The position numbers were made by a program, and so were the translations under genes. From NCBI RefSeq assembly GCF_023715415.1, contig NZ_JAMBOB010000008.1, positions 186,001 through 250,000 of the forward strand: a stretch of 64,000 bases of DNA, in the 5' to 3' direction. Origin of the DNA: Neobacillus niacini (GTDB lineage: Bacteria > Bacillota > Bacilli > Bacillales > Cytobacillaceae). Under the pieces are notes generated by a model. It searched no databases. It had not been told where the DNA came from and saw only the letters and a list, made by a program, of their open reading frames with translations. Within the stretch, counting starts at the first letter, position 1; each line of letters opens with the position of its first letter. Below, one piece after another: positions 42,678-51,087 of this stretch.

Positions 42678-44138
42678 TTATCGATTCGAGTTCTTGATAA
42701 TTTCAGCATAGAATTTAATGGCATTGATAAAATTGTCCTTGCTGATATGTTCGTTTGTACCATGCATTCTGTTTAAATCCTCTGAAGTAATTTGCACGGG
42801 TAAGAATCGATAGGTATTTTTGGAGATACTATCATAATGTTTGGCGTCAGAGCCGGCAAACATTAGATATGGAGCGATAACCGCATTATTATACACATTT
42901 CTAGCTGCCTGCTGAATCGATTTAAATTCCCATCCATTAATAGAAGAAACCTTTGAAGCTTCGCTGCCAGTGATGGTCACTGTGATAGCATCCTCCTCAA
43001 TGGTATCCTCAATAAATGTTTTGACTTCTTCTAAAGAATCTCCAGGCATCAGTCGGTGATTAATGATTGCCGTTGCTTTCTCTGGTAAAGCATTATACTG
43101 CTCGCCAGCTTGGAAAATCGTCGGAGCAATCGTTGTTCGAATTAAAGCGGCTGTTGCTGGCTGCTGCAACAGTATTTGTTCAATAATCGGCTCGAATATA
43201 ATCTTGTTTGCAAAAACGTATTTCATCGCAAAGCTCATTTCTGGTGCAACGTATTCAAATAAGTCTTCCCCAGGTCCTCGCAGGTCGCCTTTAAATTGTG
43301 TATCCTCTAGCTTCGCAATAGCACTGGCAATCCTGCCGATATTGGTTTGATTTTTCGGCTGAGAGGAGTGACCACCGCTGCCTTCAATGGATAGTTCAGC
43401 TGTGGCAGACCCTTTTTCTGAAATTCCAACGACTCCCACAGGCTGGTCAACGCCCGGAACCATGTTTTCAACAATCGCCCCACCCTCATCCAATACAAAA
43501 TCAAAGGTGATTCCTCTTTCTTTCAAGGTATTTACAATCTCGAGGGCGCCTTCGTCACCGCCAATTTCTTCATCAAAACCAAACATAATATAGACATCTC
43601 TAGCGGGCTCGAATCCGTCATTGACTAGGAACTCCACTGCTTCTAGTATTCCGATAACACCAATTTTGTCGTCCAATGTACCGCGGCCCCATATTTTGCC
43701 GTTTTCTACTGTTCCGCTGAAAGGAGAATGTTCCCAATTTTCTTCTGTTCCTTCTAAAACAGGAACAACATCATAATGACTAGTTAAGCCAATCGGATTT
43801 TTACTGGAATCTGAGCCTTTCCATTTATAAATAAGAGCATATTCATGAATTTTTTCTAACTCTAGTTCGTCGTGAACCGCTGGATAGCTCTCCTCAAGAA
43901 AAGAAATAAACTTAGTAAATTCTGTAAAGTCAAATTTACTACGCTCCTGGTAGGAGACGGTTTTAAATGTAATAGCTTGAGACAAGTGCTGCACCGCTTT
44001 TCCTTCGTCAATTACAATGTCTGTTGGTTTTGGAGAGGGTTGTTTAGATTTAACCATCAGTGAGTTGAAAACGGTTACAATAATAAAGATTAAAACCAGT
44101 CCGCTAAAGATACGAAAGAATAGTCTTCTTTTTTTCAT
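42678..44138 (-). CDS. Membrane-anchored M20 (CPS1-type) peptidase
   Basis: 486 residues. One N-terminal transmembrane helix (about 5-25, after MKKRRLFFR) is followed by an extracytoplasmic M20 domain with metal ligands in TSHYDVVPV, WGRGTLDDK, FDEEIGGDEGA and the C-terminal MHGTNEHIS. This resembles carboxypeptidase Ss1 / Pm20d1-type enzymes, which cut C-terminal or N-acyl amino acids. GGAGGG lies 8 bases before the ATG at 44138; upstream in-frame ATGs are less well placed. It stands alone on the minus strand. Confidence 0.85.
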   Translation of the reverse strand: MKKRRLFFRIFSGLVLIFIIVTVFNSLMVKSKQPSPKPTDIVIDEGKAVQHLSQAITFKTVSYQERSKFDFTEFTKFISFLEESYPAVHDELELEKIHEYALIYKWKGSDSSKNPIGLTSHYDVVPVLEGTEENWEHSPFSGTVENGKIWGRGTLDDKIGVIGILEAVEFLVNDGFEPARDVYIMFGFDEEIGGDEGALEIVNTLKERGITFDFVLDEGGAIVENMVPGVDQPVGVVGISEKGSATAELSIEGSGGHSSQPKNQTNIGRIASAIAKLEDTQFKGDLRGPGEDLFEYVAPEMSFAMKYVFANKIIFEPIIEQILLQQPATAALIRTTIAPTIFQAGEQYNALPEKATAIINHRLMPGDSLEEVKTFIEDTIEEDAITVTITGSEASKVSSINGWEFKSIQQAARNVYNNAVIAPYLMFAGSDAKHYDSISKNTYRFLPVQITSEDLNRMHGTNEHISKDNFINAIKFYAEIIKNSNR

Positions 44139-44241
44139 TAAAGGTTTCCCTCCATTCATACCTCTATAGTTCAATATTATGGTAGGAAATACCTTTAAAA
44201 GAATAGTTGATTTTCTATCATATTTGGTTATAAAATAACTA

Positions 44242-44267
44242 AGTTCCTGATTTTAAATTGAGGAACT
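44242..44267. terminator. Hairpin in the gap before brnQ
   Basis: AGTTCCT (44242-44248) and AGGAACT (44261-44267) pair over a 12-base loop with ATTTTAAAA after. It is modest in strength and could be an attenuator or a chance structure. I looked for a T-box leader here and saw none. Confidence 0.4.
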
Positions 44268-44436
44268 ATTTTAAAAATTCTTTGCAGTTTTGCACATTAT
44301 TTTGTATATTAATATAGTTAATATTGTAGTTACTTACTTATATAACAATCGTTTGTTTCGAAAATTAGTGTTTTTTAGATAATATTTGTAAAATCTGGAT
44401 TATCATTCCTTTTTATACAATCGCTGGAGGCGACTT

Positions 44437-45765
44437 ATGGAACGAAAATTACCATTAAAAGAAACGATAGCCTTAGGCTTTTTTATGTTTGCCTTGTTCT
44501 TAGGGGCTGGAAATATCATTTTCCCTCCTTTACTTGGACAGCAAGCGGGGGAATCCCTTTTATCAGCTATCATTGGATTTTTAGTCACGGGTGTTGGATT
44601 GCCAGTTTTGGCCGTCTTCACAATCGCAAGGTCAGGCGGAGATCTAAATGACTTATCCAATAGAGTACATCCTGCATTCGCTAAGGTCTTTCCGGTAATT
44701 ATTTATTTAACAATTGGGCCGTTTTTCGGAATACCTAGAACCGGTACGGTAACCTATGAAATCGGTGTTGCCCCATTTCTACCAAATGAAAGCAGCTTGG
44801 GGTTATTTATTTCAACTTTTGTATTTTTCCTTATCACCTTTTGGCTGGCACTTAACCCAGCAAAACTAGTTGATCGTGTTGGAAAAATTCTTACTCCGTT
44901 ACTTTTACTATTAATTGTAGTGATTTCAATAAGAGGATTTTCTTCGCCGATTGGTTCGATTGGGGAGGTAGTAGGAAAATACAGAGACGGTGCGTTTTTT
45001 GGCGGGTTTGTCGAAGGATATTTAACAATGGACGCCATTGCTGCTCTTGTTTTTGGAGTAGTTGTGATTAATCGCGTGCAAGAAATGGGAATAAAGAAGG
45101 CATCAGCTATTCGTTCTTACACGATTAAGGCCGGGATTATTGCAGGGCTTGGGTTATCGTTTGTCTATATCTCACTAGCCTATATTGGTGCCACGAGTGT
45201 TGAGGGTGTTGGAGTCCAGGATAATGGCGGAGCTATTCTTTCATCCGTTACTTCACTGTTATTCGGTCCGTTCGGGTCCATTATTCTTGCGTTGGTTATT
45301 ACCGGAGCCTGTTTAACCACTTCAGTAGGGTTGGTTGCAGCCTGTGGTGAGTATCTTAGTCAACGATTTCCTAGACTTTCCTATCCTGTTGTCGTCACCA
45401 TCCTTTGTTTATTTAGTTTTACAATGGCGAATCTAGGATTAAGTCAGCTAATTTCTGTTTCAATTCCACTGCTAATTACAATTTATCCGTTTGCGATTGT
45501 CTTGATACTATTATCTCTACTGAACTCCTATATTCCGGTTTCAAGGGCTGTTTATATAGGTGCAATCATTGGAGCTGGGATTGTTAGCATCTACGATGGT
45601 CTTACCACTGCCGGTATTGAAGTCGCATCCATTTCAACAGCACTCACCTTCATTCCACTTTACACAAATGGATTAGGATGGCTGTTGCCAAGTATTTTGG
45701 GCGGACTGCTGGGGTTAGTGACCAGGGGGACGGTTCTTTTGGCCTTTTTTGGAAAAACGAATTAA
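44437..45765 (+). CDS. brnQ: Branched-chain amino acid:cation symporter BrnQ
   Basis: 442 residues with about 12 hydrophobic segments. LIVCS-family markers include LGFFMFALFLGAGNIIFPP at the N terminus, GVGLPVLAVFTIARSGGD, GPFFGIPRTGTVTYEIG and EGYLTMDAIAALVFGVVVI. It takes up leucine, isoleucine and valine with a cation. GGAGGCGAC precedes the ATG. The last ~14 codons overlap a repeat-like CCAGGGGGACGGTTC motif that recurs inverted 290 bp downstream, so the natural C terminus may have been altered. Confidence 0.93.
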   Translation: MERKLPLKETIALGFFMFALFLGAGNIIFPPLLGQQAGESLLSAIIGFLVTGVGLPVLAVFTIARSGGDLNDLSNRVHPAFAKVFPVIIYLTIGPFFGIPRTGTVTYEIGVAPFLPNESSLGLFISTFVFFLITFWLALNPAKLVDRVGKILTPLLLLLIVVISIRGFSSPIGSIGEVVGKYRDGAFFGGFVEGYLTMDAIAALVFGVVVINRVQEMGIKKASAIRSYTIKAGIIAGLGLSFVYISLAYIGATSVEGVGVQDNGGAILSSVTSLLFGPFGSIILALVITGACLTTSVGLVAACGEYLSQRFPRLSYPVVVTILCLFSFTMANLGLSQLISVSIPLLITIYPFAIVLILLSLLNSYIPVSRAVYIGAIIGAGIVSIYDGLTTAGIEVASISTALTFIPLYTNGLGWLLPSILGGLLGLVTRGTVLLAFFGKTN

Positions 45766-46024
45766 AAAAACACCATAAAAGTTGTCTTAACGGGTTCCAT
45801 TCAAAAATTAATAGAAAATGAACACAAAAAAGGCAGCTATGGCTGCTTTTTTTGCATTAAGCCTTAATTGTTTATTAAACAGGTATCGTTCCCTGGTCCC
45901 ATCTTTTTCACTCTGCCAGGGAACGATTCCTAACAAGAATCGTAATCTTAATTAGTACTTCAATTAGTCATCTAATTTTAATGGTAATTATATTATTTTC
46001 TGACCGTTAGAACCGTCCCCATGG
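45722..46024. repeat. Region bounded by inverted 15-bp repeats
   Basis: CCAGGGGGACGGTTC (45722-45736, inside the brnQ 3' end) and GAACCGTCCCCATGG (46010-46024) are inverted copies with one mismatch. Between them lie the brnQ terminator and a perfect 12-bp stem ATCGTTCCCTGG / CCAGGGAACGAT (45885-45896, 45916-45927) with a 19-base loop. No target duplication is visible, so a MITE-like origin is only a possibility. Most of this gene-free 300-bp gap is accounted for by these elements. Confidence 0.5.
45826..45853 (+). terminator. Terminator of brnQ
   Basis: AAAAAAGGCAGC and GCTGCTTTTTTT form a compact stem with a TATG loop. Confidence 0.9.
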
Positions 46025-46037
46025 TCTCATAATCTAG

Positions 46038-46062
46038 AAAAGACTAGGCTCAGCCTAGTCTT
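46038..46062 (-). terminator. Terminator of the YciI gene
   Basis: AAGACTAGGC and GCCTAGTCTT pair over a 3-base loop. On the minus strand TTTCTAGATT follows. It lies just past the stop of the minus-strand gene. Confidence 0.8.
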
Positions 46063-46065
46063 CCA

Positions 46066-46374
46066 TCACTTTCTTATTAATGCTACTCGGTAAGGGAAAA
46101 GGGCAGCCTCCATGATTCCTTCTTTTACAGCAGGATCGTTCTCCATTAGTTCTCGTGCTTCTTCTTCAGAGTCCACCTCGAGTATAACAATCCCCATTCC
46201 AGATGGATCCATATTCAATGTTCTTCCAGCTAAAATTAATTTTCCCTCAGCAAGCAATCCTTGGAGTACCTCGAAGTGGTGCTGCACAATTGCTTCTTCT
46301 CTTTCTGTCCAATTGGATTCATCTAGTAATGAAGGAATAAGAGTAAGCTTGTATAAAAATTGCAATTTTCCCAT
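46066..46374 (-). CDS. YciI-like protein
   Basis: 102 residues. Dimeric alpha/beta-barrel pattern of YciI proteins: an N-terminal strand (LQFLYKLTLIPSL), the helix VQHHFEVLQGLLAEGKLILAGRT, and EVDSEEEARELMENDPAVKEGIMEAALFPYRVAL. Family members have a conserved His/Asp pair, here probably in QHHFE and ENDPAV. Their functions vary (dehydrochlorinase-like, unknown). GGAGG lies 8 bases before the ATG. Single gene. Confidence 0.85.
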   Translation of the reverse strand: MGKLQFLYKLTLIPSLLDESNWTEREEAIVQHHFEVLQGLLAEGKLILAGRTLNMDPSGMGIVILEVDSEEEARELMENDPAVKEGIMEAALFPYRVALIRK

Positions 46375-46553
46375 GATTAAACCTCCAATTTTTTAAGGAA
46401 ATGATAGTGCCCCTTACCAGGCAAAAAGCCCAAACTCTAAGTTAGAATTTATATTATTCTATCTTTCATATAAAAATCCTTCTTTTACAAAAGCTGGATA
46501 TGACAGCACCTATGAAAAAATAGTAAAATAGTGATCTCAGGACCCAATTAAAG

Positions 46554-46591
46554 GAGTCTAATTCTAAAATATGAATTGGACTCTTTTTTTT
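46554..46591 (+). terminator. Orphan terminator upstream of the tandem repeats
   Basis: GAGTCTAATTC (46554-46564) and GAATTGGACTC (46573-46583) pair over an 8-base loop and run into TTTTTTTT. No plus-strand gene precedes it: the neighbour on that side (YciI) points the other way. It could end a small RNA or serve as an attenuator for the gene at 46956. Confidence 0.7.
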
Positions 46592-46609
46592 GAAAATTCC
46601 CCTGTTTAA

Positions 46610-46829
46610 TCACCAAGAGCCCTCCTAGTTACCACTATATGATTATTCCAGCCGTTAAGGTCACCAAGAGCCCTCTTAAGTTACCACATTCTCGTTTTTT
46701 CAACACTTTGGGTCACCAAGAACCCTCTTAGGTTACCACTTTTTCACTTTTTCAACCGTTACGGTCACTAAGAACCCTCTTAGGTTACCACTTTCTTATT
46801 TTTTCAACTATTACGGTCACCAAGAGTCA
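46610..46829. repeat. 52-bp tandem repeat array, four copies plus a partial fifth
   Basis: Copies start at 46610, 46661, 46713, 46765 and 46817 (partial), a period of 51-52 bp. The conserved part reads TCACCAAGARCCCTCTTAGG then TTACCAC; the rest of the unit is T-rich and less conserved but still similar between copies. Each copy has a hairpin with arms GGT.ACC/GGT.ACC and AAGAG/CTCTT. The array occupies most of the 581-bp gene-free gap 46375-46955. No coding frame was convincing. Confidence 0.88.
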
Positions 46830-46955
46830 ATAAAATTACGAATCTATGTAATAAGACTAGCTTTTTTTGTTCCATTTAAAGGAAGTGTTGTAAATTAATA
46901 TGAAAAAGTGTAAAATTACACTAAATACATATATGAATTTTTAGAAGGGGTTTTT

Positions 46956-48398
46956 ATGGGGAAAAATATGCTTCCGATGTTTTTGTATTTTGGTGTAGTT
47001 CCACTTCTTATTTCATTCATCACCTTAACGATTACAACAAACAACTTTTTGATTACGACGATTCTTCCGCTCATCATTGGCGGTTGTATTGCTGGGTGGA
47101 TTGCTGCTAGAAAACTGATTAAATCGGATGATCAACGGGGACTGACGCTTATGTTCATCCTTCCGCTTGCGTATACTGCTGTAATTTGGGCCGTTTTTAT
47201 GCTGATTAGCGGCGGGTTTTACGGGGCAGATTCATGGTTAGTTTATAGTATTTTACATATAGCGATGGCGCCAATCTTCTTTATAACAATGCTAATGGGT
47301 GAGGGAAGATTGTTTCTATGGGCACCATTATCCTATGAAGTAGCATTTGTAGTTGCTGTTTTCTTATCGCTCCTCATGAAAAGGGTCCGACCTACTTTTA
47401 AAAAGAAGCAAGTGGTGACAATTTTAACTGTATTCATCTTGGCAATAGGTACGGGAGCAGCTGTACAGTGGCAGCGGAGTAAAACGGTCCTGCCATCCTA
47501 TGGCTTTGAGTATGGCGGAGGTTATTCCTCTACCGATTTAACACCCTATGACGTAACAAATCCAGGGAATATCCTCCCTAGACTAGAGTCTCCTTCTACC
47601 TTTACGATAAAGAATCCTGGCGAAATGCCTATAGTAGACGGTGCGGAAGCAGCATACCCTGTCTATTCTGCATTTGCTAACGCAGTCTATGAAAACATCA
47701 GTAAAGTGGATAATGTAATGGACATCGTTAGCTTTACAAATACCATTTACTCCTATGAGCGGCTATTGTCTGGTGAAGTGGACATTTACTTTGGTGCTGA
47801 ACCATCGAAGGAACAGCAGGAAATGGCGAAAAGGCAGGGAAAGGAACTGGTCATGACGCCCATTGGCAAGGAGGCATTTGTCTTTTTTGTTAATCCGGAT
47901 AATAAAGTAAATAGTTTAGACGTCTCCGAGATTCAGAGCATTTATTCTGGGAAAATAAAGAACTGGTCTGAACTTGGAGGTAAGAACGAAAGAATAATAG
48001 CTTTTCAACGTCCGAAAAATTCAGGCAGTCAAACGCTGCTGGAAAAAATCATGGGTGACACGTCAATCATGGAGCCATTGAAAGAAGATGTTCCAGAAGG
48101 GATGGGCGGGATTATCGAGCAGGTTGCTGATTACCGGAATTACGATAATTCAATTGGATTTTCATTCCGTTTTTTTGCAACCGGAATGAGAGACAATTCA
48201 AATATTAAACTACTTGCAATAGATGGTGTCGAACCAACTCCTGAGAATATTGCGAGTGGAAAATATCCTTTTACTGCTAACCTTTATGCGATATCCTTGA
48301 AAGACAACACCAAGACCACTATTGAACCCTTTCTGGAGTGGATGAAAGGGCCACAAGGCCAAGAGATTATCGAGAAAATTGGGTATATAAAAAATTGA
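46956..48398 (+). CDS. PstS-like phosphate-binding domain fused to a membrane domain
   Basis: 480 residues. The first ~180 residues contain five or six hydrophobic segments (about 8-26, 33-50, 65-85, 95-115, 128-142, 158-172). The rest (about 215-480) is a PstS-type solute-binding domain: PIVDGAEAAYPVYSAFANAVY, DIYFGAEPSKEQQ, VFFVNPDNKVNSL, IQSIYSGKIKNWSELGG, AFQRPKNSGSQTLLEK and a C-terminal WMKGPQGQEIIEKIGY. No pstCAB genes are adjacent. It may be a membrane-tethered phosphate sensor or scavenger. GAAGGGG precedes the ATG. Confidence 0.75.
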   Translation: MGKNMLPMFLYFGVVPLLISFITLTITTNNFLITTILPLIIGGCIAGWIAARKLIKSDDQRGLTLMFILPLAYTAVIWAVFMLISGGFYGADSWLVYSILHIAMAPIFFITMLMGEGRLFLWAPLSYEVAFVVAVFLSLLMKRVRPTFKKKQVVTILTVFILAIGTGAAVQWQRSKTVLPSYGFEYGGGYSSTDLTPYDVTNPGNILPRLESPSTFTIKNPGEMPIVDGAEAAYPVYSAFANAVYENISKVDNVMDIVSFTNTIYSYERLLSGEVDIYFGAEPSKEQQEMAKRQGKELVMTPIGKEAFVFFVNPDNKVNSLDVSEIQSIYSGKIKNWSELGGKNERIIAFQRPKNSGSQTLLEKIMGDTSIMEPLKEDVPEGMGGIIEQVADYRNYDNSIGFSFRFFATGMRDNSNIKLLAIDGVEPTPENIASGKYPFTANLYAISLKDNTKTTIEPFLEWMKGPQGQEIIEKIGYIKN

Positions 48399-48416
48399 AC
48401 GTTGGAGGAAGAGTAG

Positions 48417-49409
48417 ATGAAAAAGGTAAGATGGGGGATTTTAAGTACCGCAAAAATAGCACAAAAATCATTAATTCCAGCATTTGAACGGGCAAATAAC
48501 GCTGTGGTTACAGGAATTGCTTCAGGCAGTGGAAAGGCTGAAGAGGTAGCAGCGCAATTTACTATAGCAAAGTCATACAGTAGTTATGAGGCGATGCTGC
48601 AAGATCCAGAGATAGATGCAGTTTATATCCCGCTGCCAAACCATTTACATAAAAAGTGGACAATTGAAGCAGCCAAACATGGAAAGCATATTCTGTGTGA
48701 AAAACCAGCGTCCTTAACAGCTGAAGAAACAAAGGAAATGGTTGAGTTCTGCCGTAAAAGCGATGTTAAATTTATGGAAGCTTTTATGTATCAGTTTCAC
48801 CCGCAGCATGAAAGAGTAAGGGAAATCATCAAAAGTGGTGAGATTGGTGAAGTTAAATTCATGAGGGCTAGCTTTTCCTTTTTCCTTGCCCAGCCAGAAG
48901 GCAATATCAAAATGGACCCAAATAAGGGAGGGGGAAGTCTCTATGATGTTGGCTGCTACGCAATTCATTCCATTTGCAATATTTTAGGTGCTGAGCCGGT
49001 AGAAGTCGATGTCAAAGCCAATGTGGATTCAGACTATCAAGTAGACACATCTGCCTTTGGTTATATGAAAATGGAAAATGGCGTTCATGCACATTTTGAT
49101 TGCAGTTTTGACATGGTGTTTAGAGCAGAGTATGAGGTTATTGGGACTGCGGGTCACATAAAGGTTCCTAGAGCATTCCGCCCTGATAATCATGGGGGAG
49201 AAGGACTTGTTATTGTTCAAAAAGGCGAAGAAACAAGAGAAGAAAAAATAGTGGCTGATATCTATAAAGAAGAAGTTGAGCATATCTCGCAGGTGATTTT
49301 GGAAAATGGAGAGCCTTCTTATTCAGGGGAAAATGCTATACAAAATATGCGTGTCATTGAAGCTTGTTACCAATCTATTAAAACAGGAAAAATTATTAAG
49401 TTAAAATAA
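48417..49409 (+). CDS. Gfo/Idh/MocA-family oxidoreductase
   Basis: 330 residues. Rossmann start (KVRWGILSTAKIAQKSLIPAF), PLPNHLHKKWTIEAAKHGKHILCEKPASLTAEET with the conserved EKP, and a C-terminal domain containing the GGGSLYDVGCYAIHSICNILG motif. Related to glucose-fructose oxidoreductase and dehydrogenases of sugars or inositols. GGAGGAAGAG precedes the ATG, 18 bp after the PstS-like gene, so both are probably one transcript. The substrate is unknown. Confidence 0.88.
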   Translation: MKKVRWGILSTAKIAQKSLIPAFERANNAVVTGIASGSGKAEEVAAQFTIAKSYSSYEAMLQDPEIDAVYIPLPNHLHKKWTIEAAKHGKHILCEKPASLTAEETKEMVEFCRKSDVKFMEAFMYQFHPQHERVREIIKSGEIGEVKFMRASFSFFLAQPEGNIKMDPNKGGGSLYDVGCYAIHSICNILGAEPVEVDVKANVDSDYQVDTSAFGYMKMENGVHAHFDCSFDMVFRAEYEVIGTAGHIKVPRAFRPDNHGGEGLVIVQKGEETREEKIVADIYKEEVEHISQVILENGEPSYSGENAIQNMRVIEACYQSIKTGKIIKLK

Positions 49410-49412
49410 TAA

Positions 49413-49461
49413 AAAAGCAGCATAATCCCTAATAATTATCAGGGGTTGTGCTGTTTTTTGT
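49413..49461 (+). terminator. Terminator after the oxidoreductase gene
   Basis: AAAAAAGCAGCA.AATCCCT pairs with AGGGGTT.TGCTG, followed by TTTTTTG. Confidence 0.88.
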
Positions 49462-49583
49462 TAATTATTATTATATTGTATTATTTTCCAATACAAACAT
49501 AGTGTTTTACCACTTTAACGAGAAATAGTATTATATGGAGAGGCAGAATTTTCAGGCATATTAAAGAAAGGGGGGAACTGAGC

Positions 49584-51086
49584 ATGACAACACGATTGGA
49601 AATGAAAAGTATTTCAATAGAGTTTCCTGGTGTAAAAGCGTTAAACGATGTTTCTTTTTCGACAGAGACAGGAACAACTCATGCTCTCATTGGTGCCAAC
49701 GGTGCTGGTAAGTCAACATTAATGAAGGTTCTCTCAGGAGCTTACAATCATTATACGGGTGATATTTATCTAGATGGGAAAAAGGTTAGTATTCGTTCGC
49801 CAAAGGATGCTCAAAATCTTGGTATTCAAATTGTTTACCAAGAAGTCGATACAGTGCTTATTCCATATTTAACGGTTGGAGAAAACATTATGCTTAATGA
49901 AACGGTTCATGATATGGGAAAAAAGCAATTTGTCAGCTGGAAGCATATCCACGAAAAAGCAACGAATATTTTAGATAGTATTCATGTAACTATCTCATCA
50001 AAGACTTTGGTAAGTGAATTAACGTTAGCTGAAAAACAAATGGTGATTATCGCAAGATCCTTGGTCAAACAATGTAAATTTCTGATTTTGGATGAGCCGA
50101 CTGCGCCGTTAAGCCATTCAGAAACGAGTGAATTGTTTCGGATTGTTAGGGATTTAAAAAACAGAAATGTCGGAATTATTTTTATTTCGCATCGTCTTCC
50201 AGAGCTATTTGAAATTTGTGATGAGATCACGGTCATGAAAAATGGTGAATTTGTCAGTAAGGAAAAGATTGCTGAAACATCACAAAATAGAGTCGTAGAG
50301 TATATGCTCGGGGAAAAGTTAGAGGAACAATTCCCTAAATATAAAGTGGATATAGGAAGTAATGTCCTTGAGGTTAAAGGACTTTATGATAATGGGATGA
50401 TTAAGAACTTTAGTATGCACGTCAATGCAGGTGAAATTGTCGGAATTGCCGGACTTGTAGGTGCAGGCAAATCCGAGCTTTGTAAAGCGATATTTGGTGC
50501 TTCAAAAGTTACCGCAGGTGAAATAAAAATCAACGGGAAAAAGATACGAATAAAAGACCCGAATCAGGCAGTAAAACACGGTTTAGCTTTTGTACCAGAG
50601 GAAAGAAGAAAGGAAGGGATATTGGTACAGGAGACCGTAGCTACTAATCTCACTGCTGCCAGCCTAGGGAGGTTTTCTAAGTTTATGAGCTTCCTTGACT
50701 TCAAGAGTGAAAAGAAAGTTTCGAATCAGATGATTAACAACCTAGGAATCAAGACACCATCAGAAGAAACAAGGGTTCAAAACCTTTCAGGCGGAAATCA
50801 ACAAAAAGTAGCGATTGGAAAATGGCTGATTGCGGATGCGCAAGTGTACATATTTGATGAACCTACTAAGGGTGTAGATGTTGGGGCGAAGAAGGATATC
50901 TTTGAACTTATTTCTGAACTAGCAAAACGCGGCAAATCGATTATTTATGCATCGTGTGAATTCTCGGAGATTTTAGGAATTACTGACCGTGTTTATGTTG
51001 TTTATGATGGACAAGTAGCCAAAGAGCTTGCGACAGATTCAACGAATGAAGAAGAATTATTATTTTATTCAACAGGGGGTAAATAG
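49584..51086 (+). CDS. Sugar ABC importer, double ATPase subunit (RbsA/MglA type)
   Basis: 500 residues with two ATPase domains. The first has Walker A GANGAGKST, a weak signature (SELTLAEKQMV) and Walker B FLILDEPTAPL. The second has the variant loop GLVGAGKSE, signature LSGGNQQKVAIGKWL and EPTKGVDVGAKKDI, all typical of carbohydrate-uptake-2 importers for ribose-like sugars. GGGGGGAAC precedes the ATG. The permease follows 1 bp later. With mtnK and mtnA downstream, the likely cargo is methylthioribose or 5-deoxyribose. No binding-protein gene is present. Confidence 0.9.
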   Translation: MTTRLEMKSISIEFPGVKALNDVSFSTETGTTHALIGANGAGKSTLMKVLSGAYNHYTGDIYLDGKKVSIRSPKDAQNLGIQIVYQEVDTVLIPYLTVGENIMLNETVHDMGKKQFVSWKHIHEKATNILDSIHVTISSKTLVSELTLAEKQMVIIARSLVKQCKFLILDEPTAPLSHSETSELFRIVRDLKNRNVGIIFISHRLPELFEICDEITVMKNGEFVSKEKIAETSQNRVVEYMLGEKLEEQFPKYKVDIGSNVLEVKGLYDNGMIKNFSMHVNAGEIVGIAGLVGAGKSELCKAIFGASKVTAGEIKINGKKIRIKDPNQAVKHGLAFVPEERRKEGILVQETVATNLTAASLGRFSKFMSFLDFKSEKKVSNQMINNLGIKTPSEETRVQNLSGGNQQKVAIGKWLIADAQVYIFDEPTKGVDVGAKKDIFELISELAKRGKSIIYASCEFSEILGITDRVYVVYDGQVAKELATDSTNEEELLFYSTGGK

Positions 51087-51087
51087 A

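Noticed and set aside
44175..44436. T-box or leucine leader before brnQ
   Set aside because: No specifier stem, T-box sequence or strong terminator/antiterminator pair could be found; only a weak 7-bp hairpin is present.
46610..46829. Possible CRISPR array (about 28-bp conserved blocks with about 24-bp gaps)
   Set aside because: The gaps resemble one another and drift as tandem copies do; real spacers would be unrelated. There are no cas genes nearby, so it is called a 52-bp tandem repeat.
49410..49583. SAM (S-box) riboswitch before the importer/mtn operon
   Set aside because: The conserved S-box helices are absent and the only hairpin is the terminator of the preceding gene.
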